Assembly (NCBI RefSeq): GCF_017591435.1
Contig: NC_059283.1
Location: 181,185 to 245,184 of the forward strand
Direction of reading: 5' to 3'
DNA length: 64,000 nt
Origin: Portunus trituberculatus
Taxonomy: Eukaryota > Arthropoda > Malacostraca > Decapoda > Portunidae
Made by a program: the position numbers and the translations under genes. Below, piece after piece: positions 12,631-24,296 of the stretch. The notes beneath the pieces were generated by a model that saw only the letters and a program-made list of their open reading frames with translations, had not been told where the DNA came from and searched no databases. How positions within the stretch are numbered: position 1 is the first letter of the stretch; the number at the start of each line of letters is the position of its first letter.

Positions 12631-12840
12631 ATCTTACAGGATACTAGTTGAAGTGGAAGATTTGAGGGGTAGACAGAATGACTCAGTCTCCTATGGGTGT
12701 ATGTATAACTAGGAATATAAAAGAGAAATGTAGCCAACACTGAATGATATATTATAAGGGAAAAACGTGCAATACTGAATAAGATGATAGTTTTTATTCC
12801 AGTAGTATTTTTCTCAACTTGATCTTTGAAGCATCCTCTG
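12438..12840 (-). pseudogene. CCDC39: Second fragment of the CCDC39 copy (intron plus start of an exon)
   Basis: Matches 41596-41999 almost continuously: most of MITE copy 6, the unique intron sequence after it, and the exon end encoding AEDASKIK. At about 12838 the match stops inside the exon and LINE-A sequence begins. Divergence from the parent is a few percent with small indels. It has the same orientation and order relative to 10857-11000 as the parent exons, so both pieces derive from one copied segment. Confidence 0.88.
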
Positions 12841-13898
12841 CAGAGGTGCGGAAGAGTGTTGCTGTCCCCAATATAATGTATGGTATGGATGTGATTGCAT
12901 GGAACAAGAGTGAAATTGACAAGTTAGAAGTGGGGCAGTGTAGAGTAGCTAGGCTGGCTCTGAATGCACCGAGGTACACAGCAGTAGAAGCCTTAAGAGG
13001 TGATATGGGATGGAGCTCTTTTAGGGAAAGACTTATAAAAGCCACACTTAGGCACAAGGTTAGGCTAGAGGGAATGGATGATGCAAGAATAGCAAGGAAG
13101 GTGTATCTGTGGAGTGAAAGTGGAAGTAAAGAGGAAAAGGTGTATGAGAATGACAGAGAGAAATGGTTTACAGGTTGGGTGGGCAGTGAGAATGGCTGGG
13201 GTGAATCAGAATGAGCTGGAATGGGTCGTGACAAGAGGAGGCAGAGTGGGAATAGAATGGGATGTGAGGAAGTGGAAGAGTGAGATAGACAGAGATGTGA
13301 AGAGTATGGGACTGAATGAATGGAGGAATGGGATGGATTGAAAGACTACTCTGGAATGGTACAAGGTGAAAGAGGCCCCGACGTATGAGAGGTGGTATGA
13401 TGGAAGCCTGGGTGGTGATCTTCTCTTCAGAGCTAGGGCACAGTGTATGGATGTGAATGCAAGGAGTTACAGGTGGTCTGAGTCCCGCAGCAAAGTGTGC
13501 CAGATGTGTGACTCGGGAGAGGACAAGACGGTGGAGCATGTGATGCTGGAGTGTGTGAAGTATGCCAGAGACAGGTGGTGTTGACTGAGTTAGGGCATAA
13601 TAGGAACGAAAGAGTGGAAAAGACGGGGTAGGAGTGGATGGTGGTGCTGCTGGGACTGAGTAGAGAAATGAATGAAAGGATGATTGAGGTGGTGAAGGAG
13701 TTTCTAGGGAGAATGTGGCGTGCCAGATGTACGGACGGTTAGAGCAAAGAACCCTGTTCTTTTTTTCTTTTTTTTTCCTTTTTTTCTGTGTGCCTTTCTT
13801 TTGTCGTCTACAGGAGCTGCTGATCCAAAGGCCCGGCTCAGGAGTGATCCCGAGGATGTGCACCGAAACAAGGAAGAGAGGACAACAAACAGGCAAGG
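12838..13898 (+). mobile_element. LINE-A copy 0, 5'-truncated 3' fragment
   Basis: Plus-strand 3' part of the LINE-A family. It begins just downstream of the RT core (KSVAVPN, IMYGMDVIAW), runs through the conserved C-terminal segment (EALRGDMGWSSFRER) to the zinc-knuckle region CQMC...H....C near 13498-13560, then a pyrimidine-rich 3' UTR and the block GGAGCTGCTGATCCAAAGG near 13813. It has several frame breaks. The 5' junction lies inside the copied CCDC39 exon. Confidence 0.85.
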
Positions 13899-16800
13899 AC
13901 ATGTATGAAATTTGGTTGTTTGAATGTAAGAGGATGGGGCATTGGTAAATTTCAGGATGTATGCATAAAGTTGAATGAATGGAGCCTAGATGTGGTAGGT
14001 ATTACTGAGACTCACCTGAGGGATGTGGTGCAGATAGAGGGTAATGAGTTTGTGATGTTAGGAAAAGGACACAAGAAACAGGAGAAGCTAGGAGGAGGCG
14101 TAGCCTTGCTCCACAGGAAGGTGAGGAAGAGCTGGACATAGGAGACAGTGCTGAGAGTGAGGACGTGTTAGCTGTTCGAGTGGAGGGTAGGAATGAGAGT
14201 GGCAGAGCTGAGAGGATAGTTGTAGTGGTAGTGTATATGACAGTGGAAGGCAATAGAGCAGTTAGGGGAATAGTAGAAAATACAGTGTTTTGAAAAAGAT
14301 TGCAAGAGATTATGCTGGAGAGAGAGTGATTGTTATGGGAGACATGAATGCTCACGTAGGTATGTTAGGTGAACAAATGAATGGGAATGGTGAGATGCTG
14401 GATGAGTTTGTGAATGAGATGAATTTGGAGAATCTGAATGAGACCCTGGCTGAAGGACGAGTGACTTGGTGTGCGAGGAACCAGGAGTCTGCGATTGACT
14501 ACATGCTAGTGAATGGGAGAATGCGTGAAATTGTTGACCGTATGTGGATAGATGAAGATGGGATGATTGACATAGTCTCAGACCATAACATGCTGGTGCT
14601 AGAATGTAAGTTGAATGGAAGAGACGGAACAAATGCCAAGGTCAAGAGGAAAAAGTGGAGGTTGAGAGATGCAGGATGGGAAAATTTCCAGGTGGACTTG
14701 AGCAAGAGAATATGGGAGGATAAGAGCCTGAATGGTGTGGATGAACTGAATGACAGATTTGTAGAGAATGTGAAGAACACAGCAGGCAGTCAGATAGGGT
14801 ATGTAAGAACAAGTGCTAGAAAGTATAAAAGTAGGCCATGGTGGAATGATGAGATTAGAGATGCTAGGAAGGAAAGGAGAGACTGAATAGGGTGTGCAGA
14901 CAGTTAAGAAAGAGGAGACATGAGAGTGAGGAGGCTGAAAGTGAGTACCCGAATGCATGGACAGTGTACGTGAGTCAGCAGTGAATGACGAAGCGAAAGA
15001 TAATGAATGCTAAAGTTAAATGTGAGAAAAGTGTGATTCAGTCCCTTAGAGAGAAAGGTGTGAAAGGTGGTCGTGAATGGTACAGATTCCTGAGGGGTGA
15101 GGGGATGTCTGACAGTGAGATTGTGGAGAGCCTGAAGGTGAATGGGGCAGTGATGACTGATAAGGAAGAAATGAGAAGGGCAATAAAAGAGTTTTGGGAA
15201 GAGATTGGAGGTGTAGGTGAGGTCTTTGATGTGGGTGAAGGGCGTGTGACACTGGAGAGAAAGGATGCAGATGAGTTGAATGAAAGGATTAGCAGGGAGG
15301 AGGAGAAATGTGTGAAGAAGCAGAAGAATGGGAAGGCAGCAAGGACAGATGAGATACCTTATGAATTGTACAAAAATGGAGGAGAGGTTGTGATTGATAG
15401 GATGACTGAGTTGTTTAACCAGGTGTGGGAGGAGGAAAGAGTGCCGAGAATGTGGAATGAATGCAGGGTGACTTTGCTGCATAAGGGAGGGTACAAGAGT
15501 AAGAATGAGTTGAAAAACTACAGGTCGATTGCGTTAGTTAACAGAGTAGGAAAAGTGTTCAGTGCGGTTTTGAATGAAAGATTGTGTAAATGGATTGAGA
15601 GAGATGGAGTGTTAGGTGAAGAGCAGAATGGGTTCCGTGTGGACAGGAGAACTGAAGACAATATGTTTGTGGTGAATGAATTGATTGAGAGAAAGAAGAA
15701 AGATGGTAGCAAGTTATACTTAGATTTTCTAGACATAGAGAAAGCATATGATAGGGTGAACAGAGAAATGCTAGGTAGAGTGCTAGAAAAGATTGGGTTA
15801 AGTGCAAAGATAGTTAACATAGTGCAAAGTATGTATGTGGATACAAGAGCTAAGTATAAACTAGGAGATGTAGAGACAGGCTGGGTGAAGAGTGAAAGAG
15901 GAGTTAGGCAGGGTTGCATATTATCACCAACCCTCTTTAGCTTATATACAGAGGAACTGGCTGCTAGATTGAGGAGAATGAATGCAGGTGTAAATGTGGG
16001 TAATGATAAGATAGGTGTGCTCTTGTATGTAGATGATGATGTTGTTATGAGTGAGTCGGCAGAAGAGCTTCAGAGTTTGCTTGATGTTGTAGATGGGTAT
16101 GGAAGAGACTTTAGAGTGAGGTTTAGCAGTGAAAAGAGCAAGGTAATGGTTGTGAATGGGTCAGAGGATAAGAGGAACTCAGTGTGGAGACTAGGTGAGA
16201 ACGAGATGCAACAGACAGATGAATGCAAGTACTTGGGGATGTGGATGAGTCCGGTTGGCTGCGTGAAGACAAAGAATGAGAAGATAAGCATGGTGAGTCA
16301 GTGGGTAGGTCGGCTAGGAAGTGCAGCAAGGATGAGAGCGAGTAAATATGACGTGCTGCAGAAGTTTGGAAGAGCGTGGCTGTTCCGAGCATCATGTATG
16401 GTATGGATGTGATTGCATGGAAAGAAAGTGAACTAGAAAAGTTAGAAATAGGGCAGAATAGAGTTGCAAGAATGGCACTTAATGCACCTAGATATGCAGC
16501 AGTAGAGGCTCTTAGGGGAGACATTGGTTGGAGCAATTTTAGAGAAAGGTATGTAAAAACGACCCTACGGTATAAGGCTAGGTTAGAGCGAATGAATGAT
16601 GCTAGAATAGTGAGAAAAGTGTTTCTGTGGAATGTCAGGAGTAGCAAGTGGGGGAAAAAGTGTGTCATGACGGTGGTGAAGAGTGGTCTAATAGCTAGTT
16701 GGGCTTTTCAGCAGGTATAAGGAAGGCACTTAGAGAAGGACTGGAGTATGATAGTTAGAAATGGAGAGGGTAGAGAATGGGGTGTAAGGAAGTGGAGGAG

Positions 16801-17211
16801 TGAGATAGACAGAGTAGTGAAAGGTGTGGGACTGAGTGACTGGAGGAATAGGATTGAGCAAAAGAGTACCTTGGAATGGTATAGAGAGAAAGAGGCCCCA
16901 ATTTATGAAAAGTGGTATGATGGAAGCCTGGGTGGGGATCTTCTCTTCTGAGCTAGGGCACAGTGCATGGATGTGAATGCAAGGAATTATAGATGGTCTG
17001 AGTCCCTCAGCAAAGTGTGTCAGATGTGTGACATGGGAGAGGATGTGGAGCATGTGGTGCTAGAGTGTGTGAAGTATGCCAGAGACAGGTATGAGATGAT
17101 GCAAGTGGTGCTGAGGGAGCTGGGGCATGACAGAGTGGAGATGACAGGAAGGGAATGGATGGTGGTGCTGCTGGGACTCTGTGGGGAGACGAATGAAAGG
17201 ATGATTGAGGC
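13899..17211 (+). mobile_element. LINE-A copy 1, ORF2 (endonuclease-RT), interrupted
   Basis: LINE-A copy starting at the ORF2 start region (CLNVRGWG near 13915). The endonuclease motifs are ITETHLRD, GDMNAH near 14340 and SDHNMLVLECK near 14577. The RT fingers and palm follow at 14985-16412: NYRSIALVN, LDIEKAYDRVNRE, GVRQGCILSPTLFSLY. The catalytic box reads YVDD plus an extra D (near 16027) where copy 2 has YADD. A 13-bp deletion near 14120 and other frameshifts show it is inactive. The knuckle CQMC...H....C is near 17020-17070. Copy 1 stops at about 17211, where an unrelated LINE is spliced in; its 3' tail resumes at 19036. Confidence 0.88.
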
Positions 17212-19035
17212 TCCTCTGAGGAAGTTTTTGAGCTTGGAACACCACAGGGTGGAGTCCTTAGTCCAATGCTTTTCAATATTTTAATGGACAAAATTGCGCG
17301 CTGTTCCTTTCCGCAGGGCACCCAGGTCCTCATCTATGCTGATGACATACTCCTCCAATGCCCCACACCCAGGATTCTCCAGGTTGCTTTGTCACAACTG
17401 GCAGCATTATATGTCCAAATGGGACTAGTGATTAATGAATGTAAAACAAAATTTCAAGCTAAAGGGAAGGTCTCTCGGCTGCCCACTGTAAATAACATTC
17501 CCATCCCTAGAGTTCATACACACAAGTACCTGGGTGTTCAGATGAGCTTTAGGAAGTCTCTTCAAGCCATCCACTATGTTCAAGACCTCTGTCTGCCACG
17601 GCTAGCACCACCGACTGCTAGCCAACAGAGGCCTGGGGGCGGGCATTCCAGTCCTAAGAATGTTCTATATATCTGTCATACAGTCCCTTATTGATTATGC
17701 TGCCCCTGTTTTAATACAGTTTAGTGCCACTCAACTCTGTCCCCTGGAGCTTGTATAGAATGAAGCCATGCGGATAATCTTGGGATGCCCCAGGACTGCA
17801 CGGATTGAAGTCCTCAGAGCTGAACTGCACCTGCCGAGTATTATGTGTAGGATACAGGAAATTACTTGTCGCACAATTAGTCGGATGCTATGCACGGGCT
17901 CTGACTCTCTAAAGGGATCACTGACCCCCCTGTATCATGATCCTCGCACTCCTACAACACCATACCTCAGGAAGATCTTGGGAGTACTGACAAGTGTAGG
18001 TGTAGCCAAGGCTTGTATTAATGTTGTTATGTCACCGCTGCAACCCGCCTGGAACCCTCACCGTGTCAGTGTTGATATTCACTCACTGCATCAGCCCAAT
18101 AGGGACTGGCTCCCTAATGTGCTGCAAGACATGTTCATGACTAAATTGTCCAAGTACCCACACGTTCAGGCTATTCATGTTTATTGTGATGGATCAGTCA
18201 ATGGCAGCAGGTCTGGATGTGGGCTGTTCATCCGTGACTACATCTCTGCCAGTCTCTACACTGACACTGAGGTTTCCAGGCTCCCTGCACCCATGTCTTC
18301 CACTAGAGCAGAACTGTATGCTGTACTGGAGGCGCTCTACATTGTGGCGCCTCTCCATAAGAATGTATATTTCTTTATTGACAGTCAGGCTGCATTGTAC
18401 GCCCTTCAATCCACCTCCCCCATGGACTGTGATCTAGTTAATAAGTGTCTTGATCTCATCCACGCCCTAGAAGGTGCTGGTGCCACGGTCCATTTCATCT
18501 GGATACCCTCTCATGTGGGTATCCCGCTAAATGAAAAAGCAGACCACCTTGCTCAGTGTGCCCTACAAGATGACACAGTGGACCCTGGCACTGAGTACAC
18601 ACTGGGTTATGTTAAGAGTAGCATTAAGGACTTTGTACAAAGTAGCATTAGTGATCAGTTGGAGCTTTGTTGCCATAGGGGCAGTGCATAGTCTTCACTA
18701 TGCACATGTCTCCCAGAGCTGTGCTTACACCTACGGGAGACACACTGCATCACATGACAGCGTGGCATTGAGGCTCAGATTAGGCTACAAATACTTTTGG
18801 GAAGTCAGTGCTTCTCCTGGTGTGTGCTGTGTGCTACACCAAGGGGACACACTCTGCGTCACTATATCATGGAATGTCCTCTCATTGCTAAATTTAGGCC
18901 ACAAGGTCAGCATGACTTGTACAGCCTCATTGACCATCTCCTAGACTCTGCCACCCTCAGGGAAATAGTCAGGGAATATCCTCAGTTTGCTCCCAGACTG
19001 TAGGATGTCTTAGGCAATAAGGTGTGCAATTGTTC
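17212..19035 (+). mobile_element. RNase-H-bearing LINE fragment nested in LINE-A copy 1
   Basis: A different non-LTR element. The RT part begins at TPQGGVLSP near 17240 and has an intact YADD at about 17335-17346. An RNase H domain spans about 18165-18600, with acidic residues in YCDGS, RAELYAVLEAL, FIDSQAAL and EKADHLA. A terminal knuckle (CVLC...H....C) is near 18810-18880, and the stop follows FAPRL at about 19003. RNase H is known from I-, Loa- and some R1/Jockey-related clades. It has frame breaks near 17640 and 18690. Its 3' UTR is cut at about 19035. A second piece of the same family is at 44075-44278. Confidence 0.85.
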
Positions 19036-19114
19036 CCTACAGGAGCTGCCGATACAAAGGCCTGACCCAGAAGAAATTCTGCGTCACCTGTACCATCAAG
19101 ATCAAGATCAAGAT
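19036..19114 (+). mobile_element. LINE-A copy 1, resumed 3' terminus with (ATCAAG)n tail
   Basis: Identical in layout to the 3' end of copy 2 (24010-24097): CCTACAGGAGCTGCCGATAC, then CTGCGTCACCTGTACCATC and a short (ATCAAG)n tail. It shows that the RNase-H LINE lies inside copy 1. Confidence 0.87.
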
Positions 19115-19222
19115 ACATCTACGTGACCTGACGTCGTCGAACGTCGAGGAGGTAAGACGTGGTGTGTTTTGCTCCCGATTTTTTTATTTTTTTTTTATTT
19201 CGTTCTTTGTTGTTTTAGCAGG

Positions 19223-20477
19223 ATGTACGAGAACGACTGTAAGGTATGCAAAGGTGAGGTGAACAATAGGAGTAACTCCATCGCATGTGAATGTTGTGGA
19301 GATTGGTATCACACGCGATGTGTGGGCCTTAAGGAAGCCAGCCAGAAGGTACTGAGGAACGACTTCCTAATAGGCATATGCCCTGAGTGCCTAGACACTA
19401 CCAGGGCATGGTGGGAGGAGAAACGGGTAGCAAAGGAAGAAGGAGGCACGGATGGAACAGGGAGGCCCTGACCCTAGTAGTCAAGGAGATGTGGAGGTGG
19501 AGGGGGGCGCCACAGGTGCGGTGACCCCACAGGAGTCCGACCACTCCTACAGCAACAAGGCTGTAACGGACTCCTGGTAACCGAGGGAAGGGGCAGTGAA
19601 GAGGTGATGGTGGAAAAGGACAGCAGTCTGGAGGAGGTAGGTAAGGAGCCAAAGGTACAGGAGGAGGCCAAGGGAGGGGCTAGGAGTAGGAGTGCACTAG
19701 ATACCCCCAGCCAGACACGGGCCAACAGCAGAGGTACCCAGGAGGCCAATAGTAAGAGAGGGAAGGAGGACCAGGGCAGTGTTGGGAGTAGAGGCAGGAG
19801 TGGCAGAGGTAAGGGCCATAGTGAGTCGGCATGGATGGGCATAGGTCGGCAATCCTGGCGACATATCCAGGATGGCAAGCGGCTATGGCTGAAGACAGGG
19901 AGCAAAGTTAGGAGGATGTGGCTGTTTGGAGATAGCCTGATGAGAGGAGTAGAGAAAGAGATATACTCCTGTCGAAAGGTGGGTATAGAGTGATGGACAA
20001 AAGCAGACCAGGGGCCAATATTCGGGTCATCCGTGAGGCGGTGATGAGCTCCTTCACCAGATGGAGCCTGAAGACCTGGTGGTGGTAGAGGGAGGAGGAA
20101 ACGGGCTGGAGGATATAGGAGGACGAGAGACAGTGAGAGTGATGGAGGAGATAGTCAGAGTGGTGGAGCGTAAAACACACAGGAGGCCCCTGGTGATGTG
20201 TATCCCTAAGAGGAGGGACAAGGAGGGTCAGGTCTTTGGCCGGGAGAGGAGATGGGTGAATGGAAAGGTAGTAGAAAGACTGGAAGACTGGAAATGTGAT
20301 GGGATGCAGCTGTGGGAGAGGATGGACTGGAGGCAGGTGTGGACACAGGATGGCGTACACATGTCCACTATTGGAAAGGTGTGGGTGGCCTGGAACTTGG
20401 TGGAGTGGGCTCAGCGTTGGGAGGAAGGCAGCAGGAATAGGATAGAATCCAGAGAGAAGGGGCAGGTGTTTGTATGA
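19223..20477 (+). pseudogene. LINE-A ORF1: PHD finger + SGNH/GDSL esterase-like protein (frameshifted)
   Basis: The ATG at 19223 opens a Cys/His-rich PHD finger (CKVC near residues 6-9, then CECCGDWYHTRC and CPEC) in the first ~65 residues. A charged, low-complexity linker follows (about 19480-19850). An SGNH-hydrolase-like domain comes next: block I GDSLMRG near 19929, an EGGGN block III near 20090 and the terminal DGVH near 20350, which together supply Ser, Asn and Asp/His. Frameshifts near 19460, 19580, 19995 and 20060 break the frame in this copy. PHD fingers bind histone tails and SGNH enzymes hydrolyse esters; their roles in LINE ORF1 are not settled. The stop TGA (20475-20477) overlaps the ORF2 start. 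Confidence 0.82.
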
Positions 20478-23400
20478 GAGAGGAGGACAGAAGCGTGAAA
20501 GAGAGCAGGTTACCGAGAGAAAGGGAACCTGCGGGAGGAGAGTGGGTAAATGTAAAAGGAAGAGGAGGTACCCACAGGGCGTCAGGATGCATGAGGATTG
20601 GGTGTGTGAATGTGAGAGGATGGGGCACTGGCAAGTTTGAGGATTTATGCAAGGAGCTGAATGAATGGAGCTTGGATGTGGTAGGTATCACGGAGACTCA
20701 CCTGCGGGACGTGGTGCATATGGAAGGAAATGAGTTTGTCATGATAGGGAAAGGGCGTAGAAAACAGGATAAGTTAGGAGGAGGCGTAGCCTTGCTCCAC
20801 AAAAAGGTGAGGAACCTGAGAGTGGAAGAGCTGGACATAGGAGACAGTGCTGAGAGTGAGGACGTGCTAGCTGTTCGAGTGGAGTGCAGGAGTGAAAGTG
20901 GCAGAGCTGAGAGGATAGTCGTAGTGGTAGTGTATATGACAGTGGAAGGCGACAGAGCAGTCAGGAGAATGGCAGAAAATATAGTGTTTTGAAAAAGATT
21001 GCAAGAGAGTATGCTGGAGAGAGAGTGATTGTTATGGGAGACATGAATGCCCACATAGGTATGTTAGGTGAACAAATGAACAGGAACGGTGAGATGCTGG
21101 ATGAGCTTGTGAATGAGGTGAGTTTGGAGAATCTCAATGAGACCCTGGCTGAAGGACGAGTGACTTGGTGTGGGAGGAACCAGGAGTCTGCGATTGACTA
21201 CATGCTAGTGAATGGGAGAATGCGTGAAGTTGTTGACCGCATGTGGATTGATGAAGATGGGATGATTGACATAGTCTCAGACCATAACATGCTGGTGTTA
21301 GAGTGCAAGTTGAATGGAAGAGATGGAACAAATGCCAAGGCCAAGAGGAAAAAGTGGAGATTGAGAGATGTAGGATGGGAGAATTTCCAGGTGGACTTGA
21401 GTGAGAGGAGCTGGGAGGATGAAAGTCTAAGCGACGTGGATGAACTGAATGATAGATTTGTAGAAAATGTGAGAAATGCAGCAGTAAGCCAGATAGGGTA
21501 TGCAAGAACAAGTGCCAGAAAGCATGCATGTAGGCCGTGGTGGAATAATGAGATCAGGGATGCTAGGAAGGAAAGGAAGAGACTGAATAGAGTGTGCAGA
21601 CAGTTAAGAAAGAGGAGACATGAGAGTGAGGAAGCTGAAAGGGAGTACCTGAATGCATGGGCAGCGTATGTGAGTCAGCAGCGAATGACGAAGCGAAAGA
21701 TAATGAATGCTAAAGTTACAAGTGAGAGAAGTGTGATTCAGTCCCTTAGAGAGAAAGGTATGGAAGGTGGGCGAGAATGGTATAGATTCCTGAGGGGTGA
21801 GGGATGCCTAACAGTGAGAATGTGGAGAGCCTGAAGGTGAATGGGGCAGTGGTGACTGATAAGGAAGAAATGAGAAGGGCAATAAAAGAGTTTTGGGAAG
21901 AGATTGGAGGTGTAAGTGAGGTCTTTGATGTGGATGAAGGACATGTGTCACTGGAGAGAAAGGATGCAGATGAGTTGAATGAAAGGATCAGCAGGGAGGA
22001 GGTGGAGAAATGTGTGAAGAAGCAGAAGAATGGGAAGGCAGCAGGGCCGGATGAGATACCGTATGAAATGTACAAAATGGAGGAGAAGTAGTGATTGATA
22101 GGATGACTGAGTTGTTCAACCAGGTGTGGGAGGAGGAGAGAGTGCCGAGAATGTGGAATGAATGCAGGGTGACCTTGTTGCATAAGGGAGGATATAAGAG
22201 TAAGAATGAGTTGAGGAACTACAGGCCGATTGCGTTAGTTAACACAGTAGGCAAAGTGTTCAGTGCGGTGTTGAATGAGAGATTGTGCAAATGGATTGAG
22301 AGAGTTGGAGTGTTAGGCGAAGAGCAAAATGGATTCCGAGTGGACAGGAGAGCAGAAGACAATCTGTTTGTAGTGAATGAATTGATTGAGAGAAAGAAAA
22401 GGGATGGTAGCAAACTATACTTAGGTTTCCTAGACATAGAGAAAGCATATGATAGGGTAAACAGAGAAATGCTAGGTAGGGTGTTAGAAAAATTGGGTTA
22501 AGTGCAAAGATAGTTAACATAGTGAGAAGTATGTATGTGGATACAAGAGCTAAGTATAAACTAGGGATATAGAGACAGACTGGGTGAAGAGTGAAAGAGG
22601 AGTTAGGCAGGGTTGCATATTATCACCAACCCTCTTTAGCTTATATACAGAAGAATTGGCTGCTAGAATGAGGAGAATGAATGCAGGTGTAAATGTGGGA
22701 AATGATAAGATAGGTGTGCTCTTGTATGCAGATGATGTTGTAGTCATGAGTGAGTCGGCAGAAGAGCTACAGAGTATGCTTGATGTAGTAGATGGGTATG
22801 GAAGAGATTTTGGAGTGAGATTTAGTAGTGAAAAGAGTAAGGTAATGGTTGTGCATAGGTCAGAGGATGAGAGGAACCATGTGTGGAGATTAGGAGTGAA
22901 TGAGGTGCAGCAGACAGATGAATATAAGTATCTGGGGATGTGGATGAGTCCGGATGGCTGTGTAAAGATTAAGAATGAGAAGATAAGTATGGCAAATCAG
23001 TGGGTAGGTCGTCTAGGAAGTGCAGCAAGGATGAGGGCGAGTAAATATGACGTGCTGCGAGAAGTTTGGAAGAGCGTGGCTGTTCCGAGCATCATGTATG
23101 GTATGGATGTGATTGCTTGGAATGAGAGTGAACTAGATAAGTTAGAAATAGGGCAGAATAGAGTTGCAAGAATGGCACTTAATGCACCTAGATATGCAGC
23201 AGTAGAGGCCCTTAGGGGTGATATGGGTTGGAGCACTTTTAGAGAGAGATATGTGAAAGCGACCCTAAAGTATAAGGCTAGGTTAGAACGAATGAATGAT
23301 GCAAGGATAGTGAGAAAAGTGTTTCTGTGGAATGTCAGGAGTAGCAAGTGGGGGAAGAGGTGTGTCAGGCTGGTAGCAAAGAGTGGGTTAGTAAGTAGTT

Positions 23401-23909
23401 GGGTTTTTCAACAGGTAGAAGGAAGACATTTAGAGAGAGACTGGAGTATGATTGTTAGAAATGGAGAAGGTAGAGAATGGGATGTAAGGAAGTGGAAGAG
23501 TGAGATTGACAGAGTAGTGAAAGGTGTGGGACTGGATGACTGGAGAAATAGGATGGAGCAAAAGAGTACCTTGGTATGGTATAGAGAGAAAGAGGCCCCA
23601 ATGTATGAAAAGTGGTATGACGGAAGCCTGGGTGGTGATCTTCTCTTCCGAGCTAGGGCACAGTGCATGGATGTGAATGCAAGGAATTATAGATGGTCAG
23701 AGTCCTGCAGCAAAGTGTGCCAGATGTGTGACTTGGGAGAGGATGAGACAGTGGAACATGTGGTGGTGGAGTGTGTGAAGTATGCCAGAGACAGGCATGA
23801 GATGATGCAAGTGGTGCTGAGGGAGCTGGGGCATGACAGAGTGGAGATGACAGGAAGGGAATGGATGGTGTTGCTGCTGGGACTGTGTGGGAGACGAATG
23901 AAAGGATGA
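20474..23909 (+). pseudogene. LINE-A ORF2: endonuclease / reverse transcriptase / zinc knuckle (few frame breaks)
   Basis: The ATG at 20474 overlaps the ORF1 stop as ATGA. In order: an APE-type endonuclease from about 20590 (GCVNVRGWG, ITETHLRD, GDMNAH near 21041, SDHNMLVLECK near 21277); the RT (NYRPIALVN near 22215, DIEKAYDRVNRE near 22430, GVRQGCILSPTLFSLY near 22600, YADD near 22727); a conserved C-terminal region (MYGMDVIAWNESE); and a CQMC...H....C knuckle near 23717-23775. Breaks occur at the stop at 20990, near 21800, at the TAG ending at 22091 and near 22500. The first break is shared with copy 1. Confidence 0.87.
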
Positions 23910-24097
23910 TTGAGGCTGTGAAAGAGTTCCTGGAGAGAATGTGGCGTGCCAGATGCAGGAACTAGTGGTGTGAAAGATGGTGATTGCCCTCTTTGTTGTC
24001 TGGTGTTCTTTTTGTTCCCTACAGGAGCTGCCGATACAAAGGCCTGACCCAGAAGAAATTCTGCGTCACCTGTACCATCAAGATCAAGATCAAGATC

Positions 24098-24296
24098 ATG
24101 CTTACTTATGTCATTGCTATGCATGGGGTGTATGTTGGTGTTTAGTATGTTCCTGGATGTGCTTACTTTTTCCTGTGATTATCATTAAAGTTTATTTCAG
24201 TGTCAAGGAATGCATACTACCACGTCTGTCGAAGCAATGCACTGACCACAACCACAACCTCGCCGCCTACTCAAGATTCAGATCAAGAGAAGAGAC
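24098..24296 (+). promoter_or_regulatory. LAS1L: LAS1L upstream region squeezed against the LINE-A tail
   Basis: Only 200 bp separate the LINE-A tail from the LAS1L ATG. The interval has no TATA box I can defend. It contains a pyrimidine stretch ending TTATTTCAG near 24207 that could be a splice acceptor, and AAGATTCAGATCAAGAG just before the ATG that resembles the LINE tail. Either the promoter is very short, or transcription starts within or beyond LINE-A. Confidence 0.4.

Larger units (their letters stand above)
19115..24097 (+). mobile_element. LINE-A copy 2, near full length (about 5 kb)
   Basis: Starts directly after the tail of copy 1 and ends in the same (ATCAAG)n tail. It has a short 5' UTR, ORF1 (PHD finger plus SGNH esterase-like domain), ORF2 (endonuclease, RT, zinc knuckle) and a 3' UTR. 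PHD and esterase modules in ORF1 are known from CR1-like elements. The ORF2 C-terminal knuckle and DIEKAYDRVNRE motif are less typical of CR1, so I leave the clade open. Frameshifts in both ORFs make this copy unlikely to be active. Its 3' end lies only 200 bp from the LAS1L start codon. Confidence 0.9.

Noticed and set aside
15046..15919. Minus-strand ORFs across the LINE-A copies (also at 16070-16668 and 21746-22520)
   Set aside because: They are antisense shadows of the plus-strand endonuclease-RT, with Ser/His/Leu-rich composition typical of reversed frames.
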